DNA of 64,000 bases from Dermanyssus gallinae (GCA_003439945.1 QVRM01000480.1:27177-91176); one strand, 5' to 3'. Shown: positions 51,501-63,897, counted from the stretch's first letter. Made by a program: numbers and translations. The notes: generated from the sequence alone by a model not told the origin.

Positions 51501-52169
51501 GGGCCTTTTTATTTGTGTTGCCTCCGTATTTTCACTGGGTTCGGAATTTTCTGTGGCTTCTTTTGCCTGTGTAAGACCAGATAGGTGGGCACGGCGCGCG
51601 ACTCTCAGTGTGTATGCAGCTACACGTACGAAATGCGTCTTATGTATATATGTACGCTCTCCTATGCGTATTCACACACGCAACTATTGCACGTTGAATA
51701 TGCGTGCGCCCGTGTGCACACATGAGCCCGCGGGGCTATATGTATACACGCATATACATATATAAATATATATTCACATATATTTACACACACATACACG
51801 CGCACACTCCCGTGCACATATATTATAATTATATATGCCCGTTGAGTTTACGGTTGCACGTCAATATATACGCGCTGCAATCTTAAACAAAACATATGCG
51901 TTGTTAGACAGTGTTGGTAAACACGCACTGGCCGTGCAGACGAGCTGACAGATGTAAACAAACTCAGCCTGCACCGTAGTCGTTCGAAGATTGTGCAACG
52001 CCACCAGTGTTGTTAAAACCAAACTAAGAGCAAATTTTGTCTTGCACAGTACCTGTGAGGTGTTAAGATACGCGTGCTGGATTGTTCACTAGTGCAGTTA
52101 TCGAGTGCGATTGCTCAGACCGCTTAGAGCCCCAGGTTTTCGCACTTTTCACCGATTTTTGCAAAGCAA
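51501..52169. repeat. Low-complexity stretch with TA/CA-rich repeats
   Basis: 51,600-51,840 is rich in TATA, CACA and TACACA motifs. The remainder, to about 52,100, has no recognisable gene. 52,105-52,169 merges into the 3' end of the next R1-like element. Confidence 0.6.
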
Positions 52170-53385
52170 AGTTCACACTCGACCACTCAGGGTGAGTGCT
52201 AGCAGCCGCCTATCATACTTTAGGTCAACTTTCTTCTGCATGATCTTCTCGATCATCTGTGCTCCCCGTATCCACATTTTCTCATCCTCGCACATCCTTG
52301 CAACTGCTCGAGTCCCGCTCTGGAAGATGTTCGCCGATGTTCGTTGTTAATCGAGGGCTGGGCAGAAGCAGACTGTGTGAGTAACATCGTCCACCTCTCC
52401 CGTGTCGCATGTTACGCACCTTGGGTCTTGCGCAATCTTAATCTTGCAGAGGTACGCCTGGAAGCAGCCATGGCCCGTCAGGACTTGGGTCAGGTAGTAC
52501 GTTGTCTCCCCGTGGCCCCTGTTAAACCATATGGTCAGGTCCGGGATGAGGTGCCTGGTCCACGCTCCCGGAGCATTGCCTGGCATGTTGCTCCATTCCT
52601 GCTGCCATTTTTGAAGTGTTGCCGGTTTTCTTGCTTTACTTGGCTGGGGCCTTCTTTCCGTCGACGCCTCTCGTCTATAAGCATTGGCCAGGGAGTGAGC
52701 CCAGCCAAGGCTATAGCGGCCATGGTCTCTACTGTCCTGTATCCTCTTATTACCCTTATCGCCATCTTTCTCTGTACTTTCGACAGCTTAGCACGGTTTC
52801 GTTTCTTTTTTATCGCGATAGGTCCACAGACTGGCGCAGCGTAAAGAACTATGGACTCGGCCACTCTCGCGAGAAGTCGTCGCTTGCCTTCAGATGCTCC
52901 TCTGGCTCTCGGCAAAATTTTGGCTAGGTTGTTTACAACCGTAGCTGCCTTTGCCGTCACCTTCTCGATGTGCGCGTTTCCCGTGAGAGCATGATCGACT
53001 GTGACCTCCAGGTACTTTGCTGACTCGAGAACTGCAATATCCACTCCGTTTAACGTCAAGGTCGGCTTGGTGTGGGCCCCACTTTATTCCCCACTAGCAT
53101 CACCGCTTCGCTTTTCTCCGGTGCTAGTTCCAACCCGTGCTGGTGTATCCACCTTTCCACCTGCTTCAGCGCTTGCTGGGCCCTCCACTGCAAGAGGCAC
53201 GGGTCCCGAGCTGTAACCATGATGGCCAGATCGCCGGCGTATGCGATCGTCTGCACTTCTTCCATTTGGGCTACGTTCAACACTCCGTTGTATGCCATGT
53301 TCCAGAGAAGCGGGCCCAGGATAGACCCCTGGGGAACCCCAGCTGACATAGGAAACTCCTCTTCTCCGTAAATTACCACCCTGTT
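52170..53385 (-). mobile_element. R1-like LINE (third family), 3' portion of ORF2
   Basis: On the minus strand, starting at the junction with the R2-like element: VVIYGEEEFPMSAGVPQGSILGPLLWNMAYNGVL (53,385-53,280), then IAYAGDLAIMV. The catalytic YADD reads YAGD here. Next are ESAKYLEVTVDHAL, MAIRVIRGYRTVETMA, GAWTRHLIPDL and the knuckle CVTCDTGEVDDVTHTVCFCP near 52,370. It matches the fragment at 8,030-8,990. Its upstream RT half lies at 56,684-57,020, across the R2-like insertion. Confidence 0.8.
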
Positions 53386-56300
53386 CTTCTACTCCCCCTC
53401 CCCCGTACAGGAGCCATCACCTATACCAAGCGGCTCCGGTGTCTCATTCAATAGCAGCGATAACCAATTAAATTATATTGCTATTGGTGTCGAGGCTAAC
53501 ACCCGCGGCACTAGTGGCATTACTCCCACAAACCCCCTCCCCCTCGCAGGGTGTCCCCCTCCCCCCTTACGGTCCCTCCCCCCTAAATTTAATATGCCCA
53601 GTCGCTGACTGCTCTCGTAGTTTTCTCTCCAAATCCGGCCTAGCCATTCATGTGAGGCGGAAACATCCGATTCTCATGAATGAAGAGCTGAGCAGTCAAC
53701 CTTCTCTTAAAAAGGCGCGCTCGGACCCCCAGGACCGTAAGCTATTAGCCTATTTAGAAGCCTCCCTAGTATCAGAGAATAGCGAAACTACACCCTGCGA
53801 GATCAATAAACATTTATTGTCTAAATTATCTGATCGCACACTTGAGTCGATTAAACGCCAACGGAAATCGGCAGCGTATAAGGCGCGAGTTAACGAGTTT
53901 GTTCACAAACGAACTCGTTCTCCGTCTGGCTCCAACGACGAGTCTGGCGATCCTTACCCCAAAAGGTCCGACCTTGACTCACAGGAAACCAAGTTTCCTT
54001 CCCCAAAAGACGCTATCATAGCGCGAATACAAGCCCTCACAAACACGCTCCCCCCACACTCATCAACCACAGACCTAACCCACCTTGCAAATATAATTTG
54101 CCAAGGTGAGGCACACTCCCAAATACTAAACGACTTCCTACACAAACAGATAAACGCAACAACACACCCGCGCACAGCTGTGACGCCCCCGTCCACTGAT
54201 AGGGCGCTGTCAAAGCGTAAGCTGCGGCGGGAACACTACGCTATCACACAGAAATTATACAACAAAAACCGCTCCAAGTGTGCTCAAGGCATACTAGACG
54301 GTGTACGCCGAATAAACAACATGAATGACACGGAGGTTGTAGAGCATTGGACTACTGCAATGACCCAACTTCCACCCCCGCCACTTACGCTAAACCCCTA
54401 CATCCCCAACCCTGATCGCAACGGCGTTTCTACCCCTATCTCCCTCCTTGAAACGCAATCAGCTCTCCGAGGGACATCTAAAGCACTAGGCTTGGATGGG
54501 ATTAAACTAGCATCCCTCCGTAAACTCCCCTTAGAGAATGTCTGCTGTCTCCTTAATATTCTATTCATTAGTGATGTTCCCCCCTGCCAACAAAAGGCTC
54601 GAGTAGCGTTCATCCCCAAGGTCACTGATGCCTCCTCCCCCAGTGACCTCCGACCCATCTCCCATTAGCTCTTACTTACAAAGAACGCTTAATAAAATCC
54701 TTTCTAAACGTATCCAAAAATCTATTAAAATTCTCCCCACTCAACAAGCCTTCCTCCCATTCTATGGGACTTTCGAAAACCTGACTGTTCTCGATGGCAT
54801 CATTCATGATGCCAAGTCCACAGGCCGCGAATTGCGGATCGCGTCGGTCGACCTGCGTAAGGCGTTCGACTCGATCAGCCATGACGCGGTCCTGTGGACA
54901 CTCGGGGCCAGAGGGTATTCGGAAGTCTTCATCGAGTATATCGAGCGCCTATACCAATCGTCCCAAACTCTCCTCGAATTCGGTAAAGAATGTCATACTA
55001 TCAGGCCCACCAGGGGTGTTCGTCAGGGTGATCCCCTGTCACCCCTGTTATTTAATCTAGTTCTTGACGACATTCTCAGGAAAATAAACTCAGACAATTT
55101 AGGGTAGAGACAGACAAAGAGGGAAACCGCCTTATGGGCCTAGCCTTTGCAGACGACCTCATCCTCCTCGCCTCTACCAAGAACACCCTCCAACAACTCC
55201 TAGATTTAGCTTTCCCCTTACTTAAAGAAAGAGGCCTTGAAATTAACACTGATAAGAGCTTTACGATCTCGCATCTTTATGATGGCCGGGTCAAGAAGTG
55301 CCTTTATCAGTCAACCCCCGAATTCTCCGTTGGAGGGAGGCAATTGCCAGCCAAGGGTATATGTGCTCGATGGAGATACCTCGGCATCGAGTTCGACAAT
55401 AATGGCAGAGTCGACACGGCCAAGGTCACTCTCCTAGAACTACTCGGCAGACTAACATCAGCCCCCTTTAAACCCCAGCAACGCTTAACAATACTGAAAC
55501 AATTCCTTATCCCGAAAATCCTCTATAAACTGGTCGCTGGTCCCCGACCGTCTCAAAAATTCCTCCTAGAACTAGACTGTGTGATCAGGCGAACGGTAAA
55601 GTTGCAGTGGCTTAAACTCGAAAACAGCGTGCCAAACGCCTTCCTATACGCGCACATCTCACACGGCGGTCTGGACATCCCCTGTCTCCGTACACTAATT
55701 CCCAGACTTCGCCTCTCCCGCCTCACTGCCCTGAACAGATCATCCAACATAGGTACTCAATGGCTGCTGTCGACCGATTATCACAGAAAGGAGCTGGCAA
55801 AAACCAGCGCTCTCTGTGTGTTCGATGACACGACCATTGAAGACGCCGCACACGAGACCGAGTACTGGTCTCGTACACTACATAACACAGTCGATGGGGC
55901 TCACCTAAAAGACACACACCTAACCCCTTTTACAAATGACTGGGTCAAGGGTACTCCTTACCTATCCGGTAGGGAGTACATAAACCTGATTAAGTTAAGG
56001 ATCAACGCACTACCAACGCGTGCCAGACTCGCAAGGGGTCGCCCCGGGTACGACAAATTTTGTCGTCATGGGTGCAACGCTGTCGAGACGCTGGCCCACA
56101 TTGCTAAAGTGTGCGATCACACCCATCGCCCTATAATCAAGCGCCACGATGACATATGTGAGCGAGTCACCCGCCTACTTCGTGCTAAAGGAATGCAGGT
56201 GGAACGAGAGCGCACCTTCCGAAGACCCGCCGCACCGGCTCGGAGACCAGACCTCGTCATAACAACACCTACGAGGGTCTGGGTCTTGGACGCCGAGGTC

Positions 56301-56683
56301 TGCGGCCCTCAAGAGACCTTGCATTGGCCAGACGGGATAAGATCAGGAATACGATATACCCGGGGTCAGGGATTAACTTCCCAGCTCGCTTCCCCACCGA
56401 TTCGGGTCCATCACCGTGTCGATGACCGGTGTATGGGAGCCCGAGTCGGTGAAGGATCTCCTCACTCTCGGGTTATCGAAGAAAAACCTGATCGACCTAA
56501 TCGTCCTGGCCATGCAGGGTACCCTACGGGTCTTCCGGGCGCACCGGGACCACAAGAGCTGGGTCCGTCGCGGAGGAGGAGCAGGCGAACTCACCGGGAG
56601 GCGACTTTAAATTATTTGTTTAGGCGGGCACTGCCTCAGTGTGCAAATGTGCAAAAAAATTATTGAATAAATTCAATGTTGTA
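53386..56683 (+). mobile_element. R2-like retrotransposon (3.3 kb) inserted in an R1-like RT gene
   Basis: This plus-strand unit interrupts a minus-strand R1-like ORF2 between YLE and NRVVIYG. Removing it restores a plausible R1-like reading (AGGTATTTGG... side and CAGGGTGG... side). It has one long ORF (53,478-56,609) and a short 3' UTR. The C2H2 finger, R2-style RT and CX3CX7HX4C-RLE order are those of the R2 clade. R2 elements classically insert in 28S rDNA, but no rDNA is present here. A target-site duplication is not evident beyond a few bases (TGTT). Confidence 0.85.
53478..56609 (+). pseudogene. R2-like ORF: C2H2 finger, reverse transcriptase, zinc knuckle, RLE
   Basis: The finger is CPVADCSRSF...HVRRKH (CX4CX12HX4H) near 53,600. 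The pre-RT region is REHYAITQKLYNKNRSKCAQG, then GTSKALGLDGIKLASL (about 54,470). RT motifs are ARVAFIPKV, IASVDLRKAFDSISHD (about 54,840), GVRQGDPLSPLLFNLVLDDIL (about 55,015) and LAFADDLILLAS (55,140), with the catalytic pair intact. Late motifs are CRHGCNAVETLAHIAKVC (about 56,060) and the RLE ARRPDLVITTPTRVWVLDAEVCG (about 56,240). The long 510-codon frame 55,134-56,666 is uninterrupted to about 56,400, where a shift follows. Frameshifts also lie near 54,640 and 55,105. It is otherwise well preserved. Confidence 0.88.
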
Positions 56684-57020
56684 TTCCAAATATAAAGCAA
56701 CCAGTCTTTGGAGGTACTTCGAGATCTGAACATCCTTCATGACGTCTATGATGACTTGCCAGGGCAGTGAGTTAAAGGCGTTCCGTACGTCTAGTAAGAC
56801 GACAAGACACAACTATCTGGATCACTGGCTTTTCTCCTTCTGTCGTTGGGCCTCTTGTTAAACTTTTTCGACAGCCATTTCTGTAAATCTCCTTTTACGG
56901 AAACCGTACTGTGAGTCTGCCAAAGTCCCCTTTTCCTCGAGCTCCGCTGTCAACCTCATGTTAACCATTATCTCGAAAGCCTTGCCTATCGTGACCAGGA
57001 GGCATGATAGGCAAGGCTTT
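56684..57020 (-). mobile_element. R1-like LINE (third family), RT N-terminal portion
   Basis: On the minus strand, CLLVTIGKAFEIMVNMRLTAELEEKGTLADSQYGFRKRRFTEMA (57,000-56,870), then CLVVLLDVRNAFNSLPWQVI and DVMKDVQISKYLQRLVALYLE up to the R2-like junction. It belongs with 52,170-53,385. It meets family C sequence at about 57,020. Confidence 0.75.
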
Positions 57021-57342
57021 TGTATTAATATTATTAGCCGTGACTGGGACCGTAATCGGCCGCTGGCGTGGGACGTCACTGTCACTGACAAGTACGCCCT
57101 CGGATATCATGCACTAGCCAGTGCAGGCGTCGGGCACATCATTTACCAACGGGAAATGCACAAATGGCGCCTATACGCGCATCTTCTTGAGGACTATGTG
57201 GGAAGGGAGTTTGGGTTTGAGTCATCTGGCGTTTGGAGCAAGGACGCACTCAAACTGACAAAAGAGCTTGGGAAGAAGTTCTTTGAGGCTACAGCGGAGC
57301 CAAGATCGACCGCGTTCCTCCGACAGAGGGTGTCATTGGGGC
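57021..57342 (+). mobile_element. Family C RLE 3' fragment (first of two)
   Basis: The plus strand encodes SRDWDRNRPLAWDVTVTD (57,043-57,090), then INQREMHKW-like and ESSGVWSKDALKLTKELGKKFFEA and RSTAFLRQRVSL. These align with the family C RLE at 14,690-14,985. The ORF runs straight into (TTA)n after RVSL, so the last ~30 codons and the 3' UTR are missing. Confidence 0.85.
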
Positions 57343-57515
<173 letters not shown>

Positions 57516-57902
57516 GTATTATTAAGTTACTGAGTTATTATCACGGTAAGCTCTGTACACTCGGGCTAGTTTGTACAGCCATTTTTATCGAAAAACTTTT
57601 TGGGAACATTTTACTCACTATTTGTACGGTAGTTAGAACATGCGGGGCACAATATTCCTCCTAACATATCTTGATACTTGAATCAAGTTAATTGCGTTTG
57701 CCTTTAGGCCAGTTGCTGTCTTTAAACATAGCGTGAAAGGCATTTTTAAAGGCCGGACATGTTGAGATGTCTGAAGTTTCCCCAAATTTTGTTCATAGAT
57801 TTGCTTAAGTGTTACAAGCATATTGACACAAGTGCGATTATTGCCACTAGAATATTATAATAAACATTCTACAAAAGCACCTACAATCGAAGATACATAT
57901 TG

Positions 57903-58312
<410 letters not shown>

Positions 58313-58672
58313 TTACGTATGTAAGCTCTGTACACTTAGGCTAGTTTGTAGTTCTACAGCCCTTTTTGGGAACATTTCACTCACTATTTGTACGGTAGTT
58401 AGAACATGCGGGGCACAATATTCCTCCTAACATATGTTGATACTTGAATCAAGTTAATTGCGCTTGCCTTTGGGCCAGTTGCTGTCTTTAAGCATAGGGT
58501 GAAAGGCATTTTTAAAGGCCGGACATGCTGAGATGTCTGGAGTTTTCCCAAATTTTGTTCTTAGGCTTGCTTAAGTGTTACAAGCATATTGACACAAGTG
58601 CGATTATTGTCACTAGAATATTATGATAACGCTTACATTCTACAAAAGCACCTACAATCGAAGATACATATA

Positions 58673-59747
58673 ATACATGGCGTTCAAAAAACGGCGACTG
58701 GCTTAGTTATTTTATTATATGTTTAATAAATCTTGTTTGATTTTACAATGGACTTGGCAACGTTACTACTCGAAAGAAGTATATGACTAACTGTTCAACG
58801 GTATGTATATATTTATATAACACTCGTATAGACGTTTAAAAACTGACGAGGGACTACGCGGTGAGTGAAATAAATATAATATCAATGTAAAATACTAGTG
58901 TTAGCTGAGACAGCGGGACTAACTTTAGAATGTGACAAGTCTTTGCATGCGATCTTCGGTTCAGCCCCATACGGAGATTTTAGAAACAGATCTGGGAAGA
59001 GCTGAGGTAAGTTGAGAAACAGCTCATCATCGCAGCCGAAGTCCATCGAATCACCTCTGTCGCTGACTGGTCTCACCTCATCCACATCCCTGTAGTTGCA
59101 CAGTACAAGAATCAATGCACGCCCAAATCATGAACTACTGTCAGCCAATGAGCCGTACTGTTCTTGTTGATACGTGTTTTAGAATTTTTTGTACATATAT
59201 ATGCAGATTCACGTGAAATATATATTTGACGTTTGCAGGTAGTAATTATTTTTTTTGTTTCGTTGGCTTTAGAACTTAAGCCAGCTTTTCCTATTACCGA
59301 AAGCTGCTTATTTCTAGTCTCACCTTTATGATTTCGACAGTTTTGACTTAAATGTAGTGATTATATGCTCTCCAGAAGCTGTTGCACAACGTTCAATAAA
59401 TACGACATGTTTTTGTCTTTTTATATAAAAAATAATTCTAGTTTACTTTCTTGATGGCTACACCTCATAGCTGTCTTAAAAAATTTAATTACTTTCCAAA
59501 CTACTAACGTGCTCTGGTTCTGACGAAGCGAAGAAAATCAGGTTGATGCATCCGTTCAGAGTAACGACGCGATACCATCCTACAACAATCGAATCATGAT
59601 GTCTGCATGCCGTTGAGCGTCCGTTTTTCGACAAGACTAAATACTCTAGGTCAGATGCTTTATTTTACCGCTTCAATTACAACAGTCTGGACGGATATAT
59701 TCAGAACTGGACAAGAAGATATATTCGCAAAAGGATAAAAATATACA
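58673..59747. other. AT-rich stretch, nothing recognised
   Basis: About 1.1 kb holds only short open stretches (for example 58,882-59,115, minus strand), with no retroelement, RNA or protein motif that I can support. Confidence 0.5.
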
Positions 59748-60260
59748 TATACGAGGGCGGATCGACAAGTTCAAGTAATTCATTTTTTTTTAATGAACCA
59801 TATAAATCTTGGTGTTTCATTCTTGGTTGGTTGTGTTTTTCTTTGAAGCGCCATTCATTAGCGGCACACATTCCGCATAATTGGTAGCGGTGTTTATTGT
59901 TTGAGCTAAGCTCAAAGAAGTAAGAAACACAAAATTCAGCGCTTTTATTGTTATAGAACCAAAAATGGGGAGCAACGAATCTGCATTAAATTATGTGTTC
60001 AGACGAAACCATACGAAACAAAAACACTGGTGGAAATGTTATAAACTGTGTATAATGAGACCCCAGTATCGCGAAACACAGTGTATACGTGGTACTGTCA
60101 ATTTCAAACGCGAACAAATCAAAGATGATCTCGGGAAGGCCTTTGACGTCATAAACAGAAAAACTATAGTTATGTTATGCGTCAGGAGACTGGCAAAGCA
60201 GTTTGTTTCAAACATGCTGACTTTCCAGCAAATTATTCCTAGTTGGAAATGTCCGAATTA
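59748..60260 (+). mobile_element. Mariner-type DNA transposon relic (terminal repeat and transposase N-terminus)
   Basis: At about 59,750 the sequence TACGAGGGCGGATCGACAAG has the form of a mariner terminal inverted repeat. From 59,965, ATGGGGAGCAACGAATC opens a frame with FRRNHTK. After a shift, the next frame reads TLVEML...TVYNETPVSRNTVYTWYCQFQTRT, which is the helix-turn-helix DNA-binding part of mariner transposases. The remainder of the frame, to about 60,260, is decayed and the catalytic DDD domain is absent. No 3' terminal repeat was found. Confidence 0.7.
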
Positions 60261-60419
60261 GACCTTCAGGCGGTAGCAGAATATTCTGGATTGAAGGGTG
60301 TCTCCGACGGCACTAGCGGTCCACCCTCGGCGATTCGTTGCGTACGCTGACCTTTGCGAAGATTTGCTTGGTGTTGGTGGCGGCCCTGGTGTTGGCTCCC
60401 TCCCTGGAAGCGCGCCATT

Positions 60420-61358
60420 CTAACGTGCCTTTCCCTTTGCCGAGCGATTTCGCTGTTCAGGCGTTGGAGGGCCTACTGCGCTCGTTAGGGTGCTGCTGCC
60501 GAAGTGCAACTCGCGCTCCGAGACCGGCATGATGTTCAGGGTGGCTGGCATGTTCGGAACTGCCTTGTTCGGCACGGGCGCCCGTCGGATCTTGACTCCT
60601 AAAAAAAGTGACGCGCGACGAGCGATCACATTCGAACAAGCTTCTGCGGACTCCGGAGCAGCCGTATACGAGCATATACCTGTGTCAACCATGGCGCGGT
60701 GCAAGTGAGTGACGTTAATGATGTCAATACCCCACTCATGACAGCGAGTGATCAAATCTTCATTTGCTTCACAACACTCTTTCTGGAATTTTGGTATTGT
60801 TAGCGCAGCAATTGAACAGTCCGGCCGACACTCTTTCATCTTGGCAGCGAAAACTACGATTCTGGAGAGAAATTCGTCCTTCTTAAACTCCATACATTCA
60901 ATGTCACCAGCGTGCAGTATCACGTGAATGGGTTGACTATTCTTCCCAACAAACTTCTCGGCTATGTGAAATACACGCCCTACGTCTCCGTCTTACACAG
61001 CTCGCAGGACCAGTGAGCACTTCTTGAGCAGAGAGGCGACGATCCGTCTTCTCAGGTGATGCACTGGCTTGTCGCCAACTATTAACACCGTCTTCGTAGG
61101 AGCAGTGCGAAGTGGCGCCAGTCTGCTATCTCGCTTGGCTCCTGCCGCTTCGGCATTCGTGTCTTGAGACGATATCTAAGCATTTTGACTCTTAGCGCTC
61201 AACCTGGCAATTTCCTGTTTCACTTGCCTTAGTTGGCCCATCAGGTGAGTAACACAGTTCATGAGCTCGTTAAACAGCGCACTATTGTTTGGACTACTGT
61301 CGCTTTGTTCAGTGAGAATGCGTTTCCGTCGATTAGCGCTATGACACGGAGTTACCAT
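60420..61358 (-). pseudogene. SGNH/GDSL-like ORF with coiled-coil leader, possibly LINE ORF1-associated
   Basis: In sense order: MVTPCHSANRRKR and a Leu-rich coiled coil (NELMNCVTHLMGQLRQVKQEIARL, 61,260-61,190), then a stop. In another frame come KTVLIVGDKPVHHL (about 61,085) and RVFHIAEKFVGKN. The frame 60,923-60,420 begins with ILHAGDIECMEFKKDEF. VGD and HAGD resemble the two glycine/asparagine-type blocks of SGNH hydrolases, a fold used as an esterase domain in some CR1-group ORF1 proteins. The catalytic Ser of GDS is replaced (GDK) and the Asn block reads AGDI. Frames differ, so it is decayed. A host SGNH gene is the alternative. Confidence 0.4.
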
Positions 61359-61535
61359 TACCGGAATAACCGAATCTAGTATAGACTGGCTAGACTAATC
61401 GTTAGTGGGAGCACTGCCAGCATTTGGGGGTTTACCCTTACCTACGGGCATTCGGCAAACTGTTGTATGATCTTAAATCAGGGGATACAGCAAAACACTG
61501 TAATCGTTGTCTGAACTAGTCTATTTTTTAATGTA

Positions 61536-63376
61536 GAGGTGGGAAATGCTTTACGCACACCCTCCGATGTTAATGGCGAGTAGTGCGGGACAAAACGCCG
61601 GGGGAGAGTATAATACTTGATCCAATCCGCGCGTGCTACCCACTAAAAACCCCTTTCCCACCCTCTCCTGGTTCGGAATTGTGAACGACTAACTTGAGAC
61701 CAGGAAAGGGGAGTCCCATGTTGCGACCGTCTCTTTAGTCTACGAGTATGTCCCGAGCAGGGAATGGGTCCTGCCCGGGAGTGGACACTAGAGGTCTAGT
61801 GTTGAATCGCGATCTGCGGCGATGCTCCTGACGACATTTTTCACGCATAAGCCCGTCTAGGTTTTAGATACCAGCGTGCCAGTCCGTTGTCGACTTGATC
61901 ATGTTGGCAACGATGGTCGTAGTCGAGCTACCTTTGTGGACATAGAAGGAGCCCGTGCGGTAGGCCGCAAGGGCCTCGCAGTCATCTACGCTGTGCGCCG
62001 CGTCATCGGGTGCACCTGTGGTGCAGAGAACGCTGTCTATATTCGCCTTGCCTATGCGGAAAAGGTACGATTGGAATTGTCCATGCCCTGTGAGCACTTG
62101 CATGAAGTAATATGTAAGTGTTCCCTTGAGCTTATACCATGTTTTAAGCTCAGTGATTAAGCGTCTTGTCCAGGCTCCTCTGGTATCCCCAGCTGGTGGG
62201 TTGGACCACGTGTGCGCCCATGTGTCCAGGGAGTGCTCCCGTGCCTGGGTCTAGGAAGTGTCGCCGTCCAGCTTGCGCTTGCTTCTTTCTTTAGCCCCCC
62301 CCTAAAGGGATCCGGCAGGGTAGCGCCAACAGACAACTTCGTGACCTTCTAGATGATGCTCTGGATGCGTGGCAGGCCGGTGGGGCCTGTGTCTAGCGTT
62401 ACGCCTAGGTACCTTCTCTCCCGTTTGATAGTCAGCCGGCGCCCTGCAAGTTCTAAGGATGCTTGCTTAGTACGACGGCGGCCGGTTAAGTAGAATACCT
62501 CGGCCTTCTGAAGGGCCAGCTCCAGGTAGTTGTCGGCCATCCACTTCTTTATTCTGAAAAGAGTCGTGTTCGCTTGCGTCTCAAGCACCGCCTCCGTTCT
62601 CGCGGTGACCACCAGCGCCAGATCATCGGCGTAGGCGATGTCTACTCCGTCGGGCAGATCGTCTAACTGCAGGACTCCGTCGTACGCTATATTCCAGAGG
62701 ATCGGCCTGAGCACTGAGCCCAGCGGGACGCCCGCCGTCACAGGGTGGACCTCACCGTTGGCCGAAAGCGAACGCGCGTCAACATACGAGGAAATAATCC
62801 GTCGCATGTAGGGGATATGCCTCTCTGTTTAAGCGTGTCCATTAATACTCGCCAATTCGCTATATTAAAAGCGTTTCGCACGTCAAGCAGGATAAATAAA
62901 ACGTAATTGCGCGTCATATCAAATCATAGGTGTCCGCCGTTGTTCTGTGTAGGCAACCTGGAGCACTCGTTCGACGACAGCGAGGGTCGACCATCTCTTG
63001 CAAAAGCCGTATTGATTGTCCGACAGAGCGGCTTTCTTTTCGATCTCGGTATCATGAGTCAAGTGACCGCGCTTCCACTGGAATGGAAAACGACCGCCCG
63101 GAAATAGGCAAGGTAGGCGCAGAATCATCCAAAAAGCCGAGCGAGGGCTTTTGGATGGTTCTGCGCCAAAATGTATGACCCCTGAGGAAACCCCTCCGGC
63201 CCAGGTGCCTTTCCAGTCGCAAGGCGTTCGCGCGGGCGGTCCCAATTTCTGCAATGTCTGTTTTGCGGCGTTATCTAAAAGGTGATGTAGCGGTAGTCGC
63301 TGAGACTCTCCTCTGCCTCCTGTACCACCCAGTCCTAGATGCTGGCTATTGCAGTCGAATTCGCTAGCGTCACGAA
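61536..63376 (-). mobile_element. R1-like LINE, second copy of the 36,839-40,060 family
   Basis: The 3' UTR begins at GTAGAGGTGGGAAATGC and matches the other copy through 61,800. The C-terminus has VLTGHGQFQSYLF and CTTGAPDDAAHSVDDC. RT motifs are GVPLGSVLRPILWNIAYDGVL (about 62,720), AYADDLALVVTARTEAVLE (about 62,630) with the catalytic Asp pair kept, and RRYLGVTLDTG. The RT N-terminus (about 63,000-62,900, DNQYGFCKRWSTL) and a piece of APE domain (63,240-63,376) are separated by deletions. Two internal regions are missing relative to the other copy. Confidence 0.83.
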
Positions 63377-63499
63377 TTCGTGCTTGGTTCCGCAAAAATC
63401 CGCAAATATAGCTTGCTTTCACTGTGGCAACGGGTGCACTGAGTATTACGTAACAGTTAGCACAGTCCTCGGTCACTTTGTTTTTTTCGGCGATAAGAT

Positions 63500-63701
63500 T
63501 CTGTGAACTTGTCGAGCCCGGTGGCGTGGTGGCATGCGTCTGCGCCTCGCGACCGGAGGAGACACATAGGTGCGCGGGTTCGAGCCCCACCGTTGCAAAT
63601 TTGTATTTGTGGGGGTCCGTCTGTGAAGCAATGCGCAAAGCAGTCCTATGGACGTTAAATCTTGGCTGAGAGTAAGCCCCGAAAAGAGACTCTGTGAACT
63701 T
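63500..63701 (+). mobile_element. tRNA-derived SINE with 11-bp target-site duplication
   Basis: TCTGTGAACTT occurs at 63,500-63,510 and 63,691-63,701. The 180-bp body between them starts GTCGAGCCCGGTGGCGTGG. It holds an A-box-like GTGGCGTGGTGGC (63,520-63,532) and a B-box GGTTCGAGCCC (63,577-63,587), the internal RNA polymerase III promoter of tRNA genes. A non-tRNA tail follows, with TATGGACGTTAAATCTTGG. The spacing (~55 bp between boxes) is normal for a SINE. The minus-strand ORF reading across it is an artefact. Confidence 0.8.
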
Positions 63702-63862
63702 AAAGATTTTCACGAAGCACACAGATTTTGTTACTATCAGCTGCCCAAAGCAGACAACATGCTTTCAGTCTAATATCGTCTGCATCTAACTCGCAGGTCG
63801 ACAAAGAGTTAAATGCGTAGTCTGAGTGGCAATTTGGTTCCACCTTTCTGCCTAGTGATCTG

Positions 63863-63897
63863 TAATAATAATAATAATAAAAATAATAATAATAATT
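63863..63897. repeat. (TAA)n tract at the 5' edge of a plus-strand family A fragment
   Basis: TAA repeats with one AAA interruption. For a plus-strand family A copy the sense-strand repeat is (TAA)n, as for every minus-strand copy. Confidence 0.93.

Noticed and set aside
51600..51840. Possible promoter or Z-DNA-forming tract from TA/CA-rich sequence
   Set aside because: Low-complexity composition alone gives no support for a regulatory role here.
53386..56683. 28S rDNA flanks for the R2-like element
   Set aside because: Neither flank resembles 28S rRNA. Both are R1-like RT coding sequence on the opposite strand.
60338..60532. Signal-peptide-like frame (hydrophobic FAKICLVLVAALVLAPSLEA) suggesting a secreted peptide
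   Set aside because: The start codon is TTG, no ATG is in frame nearby, there is no homologous domain I recognise, and the frame's end overlaps the minus-strand SGNH-like ORF. It could be an exon of a gene, but nothing supports this.
62919..63722. 267-codon minus-strand ORF
   Set aside because: It is a chimera of an R1-like RT N-terminus, a piece of endonuclease and an antisense SINE, open by chance.
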